Origin: JBCAWW01 sp039024315
GTDB lineage: Bacteria; Bacteroidota; Bacteroidia; J057
NCBI GenBank assembly: GCA_039024315.1
Contig: JBCCQN010000020.1
Coordinates: 1-61,193 of the forward strand
DNA: 61,193 nucleotides
Reading direction: 5' to 3'
Made by a program: the position numbers and the translations under genes. The notes under the pieces were generated by a model that made no database searches, was not told the origin of the DNA, and saw only the letters and a program-made list of their open reading frames with translations. Positions 54,133-61,193 of this stretch are shown here, one piece after another (the first letter of the stretch is position 1; the number at the start of each line of letters is the position of its first letter).

Positions 54133-55701
54133 TTAGTAGCCAGGGTTTTGAGTCAGTCCTGGGTTGAGATCAATTTCTTTTTGAGGAATTGGCCATAACT
54201 CATGCTTACCAGTGGTAAAGGCACGAGCATCACGGGACTCACCAAAAAGCGTCGCTTGAGGGATCACATCAGCAGCAGTACCCCAACGGATAAGATCATA
54301 GTAATGTAGGCCTTCGAAAGCAAACTCAACATGACGCTCTTGACGGATGGCTTGGCGCATTCCTTCTTGGTCCAAACCAGCTGCTAGCTCAGGCATCCCC
54401 GCACGCGTACGAACTGCGTTGACAGCTTCATAAACTTCGTTTGAAGGACCGTTTTGCTCATTTTCTGCTTCAGCAAACATCAAGAGTATGTCAGCATAGC
54501 GGATCAAAATGACGTTGTGCTCATTACAAGAACAGCCATTTTCACCGATAGTAGCATCTTGATCTACATACTTACGAATCGCAAAGAAAGGAGAAAAGCC
54601 AGACAGTGTCTCAGAGTAAAGCTCCCCTCTCCAAGTTGACTTACCAGGGATGAACAAGGTCTCCATCATACGTGGATCACGATTTTCATAGGGATCATTA
54701 GGATCAAAAAGTGGTGAATCATCAATCGACAATCCATCTGTCATTTCGAAAGCATCCGCAATACCATCTAAGGGGGTAAGTGAGCCCCAGCCATTACCAG
54801 GAGTTCCTTCTGGTCCAGGAGCAGTAGCAACCTGAATAAAGTTTCCTTCTCCCTGAGTACCTTCTACAAATTGGATATCAAAGAGGACCTCTTTGTTGTT
54901 TTCATTATTTTCGTTGAAGACCTGTCCAAATTCATCTTCTAGACCTATCATATCAGGATTAGAAGCAGACATATCCATAAGCTTTCTCGCTTCAGCAACA
55001 GCCCCGGCATTGTCGCCAAAGAATAGCTTGTAGCGAACTTTGAAGGCGATGGCTGATTGTTTAGTAGGACGTCCGATTTCACCACGGAATGGCTCCGTAT
55101 CTAAATTTGCTTCGGCAAAGTCAAAATCCTCATAAATAGCGTTCAATACATCAGCTTTAGGAGTACGTGTTACGGCAAGGCCTTCTTCTCGGGTAAATAC
55201 CTTAGTAGCCAAGGGTACATCACCAAAATGCTTTACCAGCTCAGCGTGAATATGAGCACGTAAAAAGCGCGCTTCCGCGATCAGCTTGGTTTTATCGGCA
55301 TCGGCCATTGTAACTTTGTCAATGTTCTCTAGGACAGAATTGGCGCGGAAGATTCCTTCATAACCAAAGTCCCATTTCATATTGATGATACCACCAGTAG
55401 TTGGGGTATGCTGACCTTGTGCAATGGTAGTGTATTGTTGCTCCCAAGGGCAGCAACCAACCGCATTTTCAGTCAACATATCTAGGTGAGGCGCTTGCCC
55501 CCAGTAAAATGAACCACCCCAGATACTACCCTGGAATACATCATAGATACCATTTACGGCGCGTAATACGTCTTCCTCAGTTTCGAAGAAGCCATCTACA
55601 CTACCCTGGTCGATTGGGTTCCTGGTCAGGAAGTCTCCGTCGCAGGATACGAGGCTGAAGACTAGCAACAGCATGCTCGCGAGTTTAAGTAAGTTTCTCA
55701 T
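54133..55701 (-). CDS. SusD/RagB family nutrient-binding outer membrane lipoprotein
   Basis: 522 residues. Lipobox SLVSC places the lipidated Cys at 20. SusD blocks are clear: FLTRNPIDQGSVDGFFETEEDVLRAVNGIYD, ARFLRAHIHAELVKHFGDVPL, VILIRYADILLMFAEAEN, and the terminal RQERHVEFAFEGLHYYDLIRWG. It caps the SusC transporter and captures the ligand outside the cell. It starts 23 bases after the susC stop. The ligand cannot be read from sequence; the nearby GH31 hints at an alpha-glucan-like oligosaccharide. Confidence 0.97.
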   Translation of the reverse strand: MRNLLKLASMLLLVFSLVSCDGDFLTRNPIDQGSVDGFFETEEDVLRAVNGIYDVFQGSIWGGSFYWGQAPHLDMLTENAVGCCPWEQQYTTIAQGQHTPTTGGIINMKWDFGYEGIFRANSVLENIDKVTMADADKTKLIAEARFLRAHIHAELVKHFGDVPLATKVFTREEGLAVTRTPKADVLNAIYEDFDFAEANLDTEPFRGEIGRPTKQSAIAFKVRYKLFFGDNAGAVAEARKLMDMSASNPDMIGLEDEFGQVFNENNENNKEVLFDIQFVEGTQGEGNFIQVATAPGPEGTPGNGWGSLTPLDGIADAFEMTDGLSIDDSPLFDPNDPYENRDPRMMETLFIPGKSTWRGELYSETLSGFSPFFAIRKYVDQDATIGENGCSCNEHNVILIRYADILLMFAEAENEQNGPSNEVYEAVNAVRTRAGMPELAAGLDQEGMRQAIRQERHVEFAFEGLHYYDLIRWGTAADVIPQATLFGESRDARAFTTGKHELWPIPQKEIDLNPGLTQNPGY

Positions 55702-55724
55702 TATGAATAAGATGAAAGTAGGTT

Positions 55725-58700
55725 TTAGAACTTAAAGTTAACACCAGCAGTGAAAATTTTCAACTGTGGATAGCCTGAGCCACCATTAGTGTTACGTTCG
55801 GCACGCTCTGGATCAAAGCCCACATAGTCGCTGACAGTCCAAAGGTTAGTACCATTGACAAAAACGCGGATACTGCGGATGAAGTTGTTTTCAAACATAG
55901 CAGGCGGGAAATTGTAACCAAACTGGAGGTTTTTGAGGCGGAAATAATCACGAGAAGTCATCCACCAGTCATGCGTTACATTGTAGTTGATACCAGACTG
56001 ACCGATACGGATCTTGGGTAGGGTCGCATCTGGATTTTCTGGCGTCCAGCGATCTTCCCAGATAGTAGCAACCCCACCACTATTTTGAAATGGTGCATAG
56101 AAACGCGAAGTCTCAAAAGTCTGGGCATCGGCAATACCTTGGAACAAGGCCGCTAGGTCAAAGCCTTTATAGTCAAAACTGATGTTTGCACCATAGAGCC
56201 AAGTTGGGTTATCCTGTCCCAGAACGATTCTGTCGTCAATCGTAATCAAGCCATCTCCGTTTTGATCAGCATAGCGAAGGTCGCCAGGAGTTGGTGTACC
56301 GAAAGCAGACTGATCAGGAGCGTTGTCAATCTCTTCTTGACTTTGGAAGATACCGATAGCATCCAGACCATAAAGGGCGTTGACAGGAGAACCACGCTGA
56401 ATAATGAAGGCACCTTGTAGTACACGGTCGGCCTCGCCCGTGAGGTCTGGATCAATCTGTAATACCTCACTGACAACGTTTGTTACGTTACCTCCCACAC
56501 GGATTCTCAAATCACCAATATTTTGAGCGAGGTTGATACCTAATTCCCAGCCTCTATTTTGCACCTTAGCGATATTTACCGTAGTAGGCGTACGTACACC
56601 GGTTACCCCAGGATTGATTTGATCAAAGAGGATATCGTCAGCAACCCGATTAAAGAAGTCAGCTTCGATATTTACTCGTCCTTCAAAGAGGCCTAAGTTG
56701 ATACCGATATCAGTCTGAGTAGTAGTTTCCCAACGGATGTCAGGGTTACCCAAAGAAGTCTGAGCCGCAGCACCCACAATAGAGCCCCCAAAAGAGTAGG
56801 CCGGATCAAAAGAAATCGCAGCTGCAAATGGATAGTTACCGATGTTTTGGTTACCTAACTGCCCCCAAGAAGCACGAATCTTCAAGAAGTCAATCGCAGA
56901 GATATTTTTCATAAACTCCTCACGAGATACTACCCAACCAGCAGAAAAAGAGGGGAAAGTAGCCCAACGGTTGTTCGCACCAAAGCGAGAAGAACCATCA
57001 CGACGGATGTTAAACTCAAATAGGTATTTATCAGCGTAGGCATAGTTGAAACGTCCAAAGAAAGAACGTAGCGCCCACTGAGTCTGACCACCAAAATTAG
57101 TAGAGGTTTCAGGGTTACCCGTGCTCAAAGCAGGGAGAGAGTTAGAAGGAATCTGAATACGAGAGGCACCATAAAAACGGGTATCAGAACTCTCTTGGTT
57201 GATACCACCGATTATAGTAATCGCATTGGCACCAAAAGTCTTTTCATAAGTAGCCTGTAGCCAAGAAGTCAAATTTAAGCTCTCAGTGTACTCATTACGT
57301 AGAGAACGGTTTTCAACCCAAATCAAACCACGATCCCCAGTTTCCCAGTCGAAGGTAGGCACGCTCTTATTGAAGAAAGTATTGTCATCAGTACGATAGT
57401 TCGCCGCAAAAGTGGCTCTTACCTTCAATCCTTCAATGATTTCGTACTCAGCATATATATTCCCTAACATACGGCTATCAATCAATTGACGATTGAGAGC
57501 CTGAATCTCTGCAAGAATATTTGGAGTAGAGAGCTCAATCGCATCGATATCACGACTACGGTCAGCAATACGCCCTTCACTGTCAAAAGCAGGGAAATTA
57601 GGACCCAATCGAGTCGCCCGCGCCAATATACCACCATCTTGCTCTACGGCGTCAAGATTTGATTCTTGGCGACTAACATAAAGGCTAGTACCAACCGTAA
57701 AGTTATCTGCAACTCTGGTATCAATATTTAAACGGACGTTGTAGCGTTGTGAACCTTCGGTAAACTCAACTACAGATGCTTGATTCAGATAACCTACCGA
57801 AAGGTTAAAGTTTGTATTTGCGCTACCTCCACGGATAGAAACATTATGCTGTTGGATAGGAGCATTTCTAAATACCGCATCATACCAGTTAGTATTATAA
57901 TTAGGATTATTGGCATCACTAAACTTAGCCACAACGTCAGCAGGATAGAGCGCTGGGTTACCCGAATTTAAATCTGCTTCGTTTCGCAGCTGCATAAACT
58001 GCTGCGAATTCCAAACAAAGTCTGGGACATTATTTACTTGGGTGATACCGCCGTAGCCACTGTAGCTAATTTGAGGTTTGGCATTACGCTGCCCACGTTT
58101 GGTGGTAATCAATACTACCCCATTGGCCGCACGAGAGCCGTAGATAGCCGAAGATGCAGCATCTTTGAGTACTGTAATACTCTCGATATCGTTGGGGTCG
58201 ATATTGCCAAAGGGAGCTTCAATACCATCTACTAGAATTAGGGGATTCGGGTCATTGAGGGTACCGACCCCACGGATACGAATGGTTGCATCGTCCTGAC
58301 CTGGTTCCCCAGAGTTTTGATTGACCCAAACACCGCTGACCTGACCTTGCAAACTTTGGGAAGCATTGGTGATAGGCCGAGCCTCAATCGCGTCTGCAGA
58401 GACTACTCCAACCGCACCGGTCAAGTTTTCTTTCTTTTGTACCCCATAGCCCGTTACGACTACCTCTTCCAATTGGGCATAATCTGGATCCATACTGATC
58501 TCAACAGTCGTTTGGCCGTTGAGTGGGAATTCAATCTTCTTGTAGCCAATGTAAGAAATGATTAAGGTAGCACTAGAAGGATTCTCCACCTCTAAGGTAA
58601 ATTTTCCTCCATTGTCAGTGATGACTCCTCGGGTAGTACCCAGGATCGAAACAGTTGCCCCTCCAAGAGGCTCGTTAGTGTCGCTTGCCCGTACGGTACC

Positions 58701-58832
58701 AGATACCGAAGCGAGCAGCGGTTCTTCTACTGGCGGTGTCGGGCTAGCCGAAACACTCGCAATGCCACTGCCAAAGCCAAAAAGGCAAAGCAACAACACC
58801 AGCAAAAGCGAGTAGTAGTAGTTTCTTCGCAT
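55725..58832 (-). CDS. SusC/RagA family TonB-linked outer membrane transporter
   Basis: 1035 residues. A signal peptide is followed by a carboxypeptidase-regulatory-like domain (SVSGTVRASDTNEPLGGATV), the TonB box region (EEVVVTGYGVQKK), the plug (SLQGQVSGVWV, IRIRGVGTLNDPNPLILVDGI, VLKDAASSAIYGSRAANGVVLITTK) and a beta-barrel ending in FTAGVNFKF. It imports large ligands with SusD using TonB energy. There is no N-terminal STN domain, so an ECF/anti-sigma partner is not expected, consistent with the NUDIX-type regulator encoded divergently. Confidence 0.97.
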   Translation of the reverse strand: MRRNYYYSLLLVLLLCLFGFGSGIASVSASPTPPVEEPLLASVSGTVRASDTNEPLGGATVSILGTTRGVITDNGGKFTLEVENPSSATLIISYIGYKKIEFPLNGQTTVEISMDPDYAQLEEVVVTGYGVQKKENLTGAVGVVSADAIEARPITNASQSLQGQVSGVWVNQNSGEPGQDDATIRIRGVGTLNDPNPLILVDGIEAPFGNIDPNDIESITVLKDAASSAIYGSRAANGVVLITTKRGQRNAKPQISYSGYGGITQVNNVPDFVWNSQQFMQLRNEADLNSGNPALYPADVVAKFSDANNPNYNTNWYDAVFRNAPIQQHNVSIRGGSANTNFNLSVGYLNQASVVEFTEGSQRYNVRLNIDTRVADNFTVGTSLYVSRQESNLDAVEQDGGILARATRLGPNFPAFDSEGRIADRSRDIDAIELSTPNILAEIQALNRQLIDSRMLGNIYAEYEIIEGLKVRATFAANYRTDDNTFFNKSVPTFDWETGDRGLIWVENRSLRNEYTESLNLTSWLQATYEKTFGANAITIIGGINQESSDTRFYGASRIQIPSNSLPALSTGNPETSTNFGGQTQWALRSFFGRFNYAYADKYLFEFNIRRDGSSRFGANNRWATFPSFSAGWVVSREEFMKNISAIDFLKIRASWGQLGNQNIGNYPFAAAISFDPAYSFGGSIVGAAAQTSLGNPDIRWETTTQTDIGINLGLFEGRVNIEADFFNRVADDILFDQINPGVTGVRTPTTVNIAKVQNRGWELGINLAQNIGDLRIRVGGNVTNVVSEVLQIDPDLTGEADRVLQGAFIIQRGSPVNALYGLDAIGIFQSQEEIDNAPDQSAFGTPTPGDLRYADQNGDGLITIDDRIVLGQDNPTWLYGANISFDYKGFDLAALFQGIADAQTFETSRFYAPFQNSGGVATIWEDRWTPENPDATLPKIRIGQSGINYNVTHDWWMTSRDYFRLKNLQFGYNFPPAMFENNFIRSIRVFVNGTNLWTVSDYVGFDPERAERNTNGGSGYPQLKIFTAGVNFKF

Positions 58833-59168
58833 AAATGAAAAGTTAGTTATAGTAGGTTATTAGAATTTAACAAAAGTTTGGTTTATGCGCTATGGCTAGA
58901 CCCAAGTTTTTACCTTAGGTCTAATTTTAAGCGTTACCTGTGCTAAAAAGTCTTCCCCTAATATTGATCGAATACAGTAGTAGGACGGAGAAGCTAAAAT
59001 GAAGTCGCGAAAGAATTAGTTAGTCTGGAAAGCGAATTAGTAGTTTGTTTTATAGTTAGCAGTAGCAATAAGCGTAGTATGTACGTTTAAAATAAAGGGT
59101 TCTGTGATCTTATCCAAAAGTTTCGGCCAATTTGTAGTTTCTTTAGATTTTTTTTCTAAGTTCCGAGC
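58833..59168. other. divergent control region between susC and the NUDIX-type regulator
   Basis: 336 bases without a gene. It contains an inverted repeat TAGACC (58897-58902) / GGTCTA (58918-58923) 65-91 bases before the susC start, a candidate operator for the divergent regulator. No convincing TAnnTTTG promoter was found. Confidence 0.45.
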
Positions 59169-59870
59169 ATGGTCAAGGTACCGCCTAACACTTACGCCCA
59201 CGAGAATCAACTGCTTCTAGCCGTCGACTGTGTCATCTTTGGTTATCAAGACGGGGAACTTAAACTACTGATATTCAAGCGTGAAGTAGAACCTCTGGCT
59301 GGACAATGGTCCCTCATCGGTAGGATCGTAGAAAAAAACGAAGCTATTGAGGAAGCCGCGCACAAAGTGCTAAAAGATATTACGGGCCTTGATAAAGTAT
59401 TTCTCGAACAACTATATAGTTTTGGGTCGGTTTCGCGTGATCCGGGGGCAAGAGTGGTGTCCATAGTTTATTGGAGTTTGACCCAAAGTACTGCTAACCA
59501 AGAGATCAAGATTGCCGATCACGAAGCCCAATGGGTTTCCTTCAACGAGATCCCACAATTGGTCCTCGATCACAATCAAATGGTCAAGATGGCCATCGAA
59601 AAGCTGCGAGAGTATGCCCGCTATCGCCCCATCGGTTTTGAGTTGCTGCCCTCCCAATTTACCCTGCCGCAATTGCTAAAAGTTTACGAAGCGATCTACC
59701 AGCGCAAGATCGATGATCGCAATTTTCGCAAGAAAATGCTTGCTAGCGGATTGTTGATAAAGCTTGATAAGAAGGATAAGTCCACTTCGAAGAAAGGAGC
59801 TTTCCTTTACAAATTTGACCGCAAAAAGTATAAACTCCTACTACAGCAGGGTTACTGGTTTGAGGTCTAA
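59169..59870 (+). CDS. NrtR/AraR-like regulator: degenerate NUDIX domain plus C-terminal winged helix
   Basis: 233 residues. Residues about 15-150 have the NUDIX fold (LLAVDCVIFGYQDGELKLLIFKR, PLAGQWSLIGRIV), but the catalytic box GxxxxxExxxxxxxREUxEExGU reads GRIVEKNEAIEEAAHKVLKD, so the REUxEE metal site is lost and hydrolysis is unlikely. The C-terminal 75 residues are a winged helix (LPQLLKVYEAIYQRKIDDRNFRKKMLAS). This is the layout of the NrtR-related sugar regulators found in Bacteroidota. Divergent from susC, it probably senses a sugar and controls the SusCD operon. Its stop codon is flush with a hairpin repeat. Confidence 0.92.
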   Translation: MVKVPPNTYAHENQLLLAVDCVIFGYQDGELKLLIFKREVEPLAGQWSLIGRIVEKNEAIEEAAHKVLKDITGLDKVFLEQLYSFGSVSRDPGARVVSIVYWSLTQSTANQEIKIADHEAQWVSFNEIPQLVLDHNQMVKMAIEKLREYARYRPIGFELLPSQFTLPQLLKVYEAIYQRKIDDRNFRKKMLASGLLIKLDKKDKSTSKKGAFLYKFDRKKYKLLLQQGYWFEV

Positions 59871-59886
59871 GCGTTCCACAAAGTGG
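59869..59886 (+). repeat. AAGCGTT hairpin repeat at the regulator stop codon
   Basis: AAGCGTT-CCAC-AAA-GTGG; its first two bases are the last two of the TAA stop codon. Confidence 0.75.
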
Positions 59887-59969
59887 CGAATTTGTTGATT
59901 TGTTGATTTGTTTGAATAAGGTTTCAAAGATTCAACCCTTCAACAAATCAATCATTCAACCAATCAACT
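59887..59969. repeat. imperfect inverted repeat of TTTGTTGA-rich arms
   Basis: The left arm (TTTGTTGATTTGTTGATTTG from about 59892) and the right arm (TTCAACAAATCAATCATTC and further) are largely complementary, forming a long imperfect stem between the two hairpin repeats at the ends of convergent genes. It probably acts as a bidirectional transcript-end structure. Confidence 0.6.
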
Positions 59970-59987
59970 AAGCGTTCCGCGAAGCGG
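59970..59987 (+). repeat. AAGCGTT hairpin repeat at the SDR stop codon
   Basis: AAGCGTT-CCGC-GAA-GCGG, the consensus form of the family, directly adjacent to the SDR stop (complement of 59988-59990). Confidence 0.8.
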
Positions 59988-60812
59988 CTACAAAAAGAAA
60001 TCAGGCATCAACTCATCGGCAAACTCAGGATTGACAGCATAGGGGGTCAAATCCGTAATTCCTTCCTCTACCAAAACATCATCATCGATAAAGAAATTGC
60101 CCGTACAGCTCTTATGGTCGCGATTTAGAATATAAAAAGCCGCATCAGCCATGATCTCCACTGTCCGCGAACGCTGTATCATTTGGTCACCGCCCAATAC
60201 ATTTTTGACGGCTGCAGTGGCGATGGCAGTTCTAGGCCACAAAGCATTAAAAGCCACTTTATCCTTGAACTCTTCGGCCATACCGAGCACGCACATACTC
60301 ATCCCATACTTGGCCATGGTATAGGCAACGTGGGTACCAAACCATTTAGGATCGAGATTGAGTGGAGGTGAAAGGTTGAGAACATGCGGATTATCGGCTT
60401 TGAGCAAATGTGGGAGACATAGCTTAGAAGTCAGAAAAGTCCCACGCGTATTGATATGATGCATGAGATCGTAGCGCTTCATGGGTGTTTGCAAGGTACC
60501 AGTAAGGGAGATCGCACTAGCATTATTGATAAGAATATCAATCCCGCCAAAGGTCTCAACACATTTATCTACCGCAGCTTGGATAAGGCTTTCCTCTCTG
60601 ATGTCAACTACTACCGGCAATGCCTTACCACACGCGGCTTCCATCTCCTCGGCCGCCGTATAGATCGTACCTGGTAATTTGGGATGAGGCTCTGCTGTCT
60701 TGGCAGCGATTACAATATTGGCTCCTTCCCGAGCGAGACGAAGACCGATGGCTTTGCCGATCCCACGGCTAGCACCTGTGATAAAAACGGTTTTTCCTTG
60801 AAAATTGGACAT
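59988..60812 (-). CDS. SDR family oxidoreductase (HSDL2-like)
   Basis: 274 residues from the ATG at 60812; a TTG one codon upstream is rejected. The cofactor loop is TGASRGIGKAIGLRLA, followed by NNASAISLTGT and the catalytic YTMAKYG (Y-x3-K) with Ser in VLNLSPPLNL. The NLSPPLN block and the DDDVL stretch near the C-terminus match the HSDL2-type subgroup, which lacks here the sterol-carrier domain of the animal enzyme. It likely reduces or oxidises a fatty-acid or steroid-like alcohol with NADP(H). Confidence 0.93.
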   Translation of the reverse strand: MSNFQGKTVFITGASRGIGKAIGLRLAREGANIVIAAKTAEPHPKLPGTIYTAAEEMEAACGKALPVVVDIREESLIQAAVDKCVETFGGIDILINNASAISLTGTLQTPMKRYDLMHHINTRGTFLTSKLCLPHLLKADNPHVLNLSPPLNLDPKWFGTHVAYTMAKYGMSMCVLGMAEEFKDKVAFNALWPRTAIATAAVKNVLGGDQMIQRSRTVEIMADAAFYILNRDHKSCTGNFFIDDDVLVEEGITDLTPYAVNPEFADELMPDFFL

Positions 60813-60894
60813 CAAAGTAGTATTAGTAGTCTGGATAGTAGCGGAAAACTATGCCCGCGCAAACTTATATTTAGCTTCAATAATTTCAACTACT

Positions 60895-61193
60895 ATGCGC
60901 ACGATTGGTTTACTTTTTATTGTAGCGACAGTGCTTTTTGCTTGTCAAGAGCCAGTGAGTCCGGCTCCGCCTAACGTTATTTTTATCCTGAGCGATGATC
61001 AAGGCTATGGGGATTTACGAATACACGGCAATGATTCGATAGATACGCCCGTATTGGATCAATTAGCTCAGGAGGGTACTAGGCTGGATCAATTTTATGT
61101 GAGTCCAGTCTGCGCGCCGACCCGCGCTTCTCTCATGACCGGTCGCTATCACTTGCGGACGGGGACCTTTTGGGTAACCCGAGGCACCGAAAA
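60895..61193 (+). CDS. lipoprotein sulfatase (arylsulfatase type), truncated at window edge
   Basis: The frame is open from the ATG at 60895 to the right edge, about 99 residues. Signal peptide with lipobox LFAC (Cys17). PNVIFILSDDQGYGD carries the two metal-binding Asp residues. The sulfatase signature is C73-A-P-T-R-A-S, where the Cys would be converted to formylglycine by a separate maturase. GRYHLRTGTFW follows as in arylsulfatase A-like enzymes. It would remove sulfate esters from glycans or small molecules in the periplasm or at the cell surface. The rest of the gene is outside the window. Confidence 0.93.
   Translation, partial: MRTIGLLFIVATVLFACQEPVSPAPPNVIFILSDDQGYGDLRIHGNDSIDTPVLDQLAQEGTRLDQFYVSPVCAPTRASLMTGRYHLRTGTFWVTRGTE

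Overview
The window reads as chromosome of a Bacteroidota bacterium, most likely of the Saprospiria (Saprospira/Lewinella/Haliscomenobacter-like). Evidence: a SusC/SusD pair, secreted proteins with type IX secretion (T9SS) type A and type B C-terminal domains, FG-GAP plus ASPIC/UnbV proteins, a two-component regulator with Reg_prop propeller and HisKA_3 domains, few Shine-Dalgarno sites, and a promoter of the Bacteroidota TTTG / TAnnTTTG type. GC content is in the mid-40s percent by eye. I saw no rRNA, tRNA, CRISPR array or complete insertion sequence.

Layout. 0-6.1 kb: a 1722-residue secreted vanadium haloperoxidase-like fusion protein, followed 2 bases downstream by a truncated secreted protein with a cohesin-like domain. 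6.4-12.8 kb: a LysE exporter, an S8 protease, a coiled-coil secreted protein, an SGNH hydrolase, a lipoprotein and shikimate kinase. 12.8-21.4 kb: a tightly packed, overlapping minus-strand operon of ten genes combining GTP cyclohydrolase II, a RibD-type reductase, an altered PTPS/QueD homologue, an MDR dehydrogenase, two methyltransferases, a glycosyltransferase, a CDP-alcohol phosphatidyltransferase and an LTA-synthase-like membrane phosphotransferase. This looks like an uncharacterised pathway that starts from GTP and ends at a membrane lipid or glycoconjugate. 21.6-29.5 kb: housekeeping genes (scpB and rluB with a long overlap, rsgA, an M61 peptidase, a UbiD-type decarboxylase). 30-36.4 kb: three tandem MarR paralogues, floA with an OmpA-like partner, recA, a lipoprotein cyclophilin and a GroES paralogue. 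36.6-39.2 kb: a leader with promoter and terminator, then lgt and an RluD-type enzyme. 39.2-46.3 kb: repeat elements, an M43 metalloprotease, a T9SS protein and a two-component system. 46.5-59.9 kb: glpD, a GH31 glycosidase, two T9SS proteins, SusD, SusC and a divergent degenerate-NUDIX regulator, together a polysaccharide-utilisation-like locus. The right end holds an SDR and a truncated lipoprotein sulfatase.

Across the whole window a short hairpin motif recurs: AAGCGTT followed by a 4-5 base inverted repeat with a GNA-like loop. The arms change sequence but stay complementary. Copies lie in both orientations, between genes, flush against stop codons and inside genes. Larger composite versions occur at 24.6 and 39.2 kb, and a related 47-49 base element is embedded in a signal-peptide coding region at 42.15 kb. 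With the 12.8-21.4 kb operon, this repeat family is the main candidate for something undescribed.
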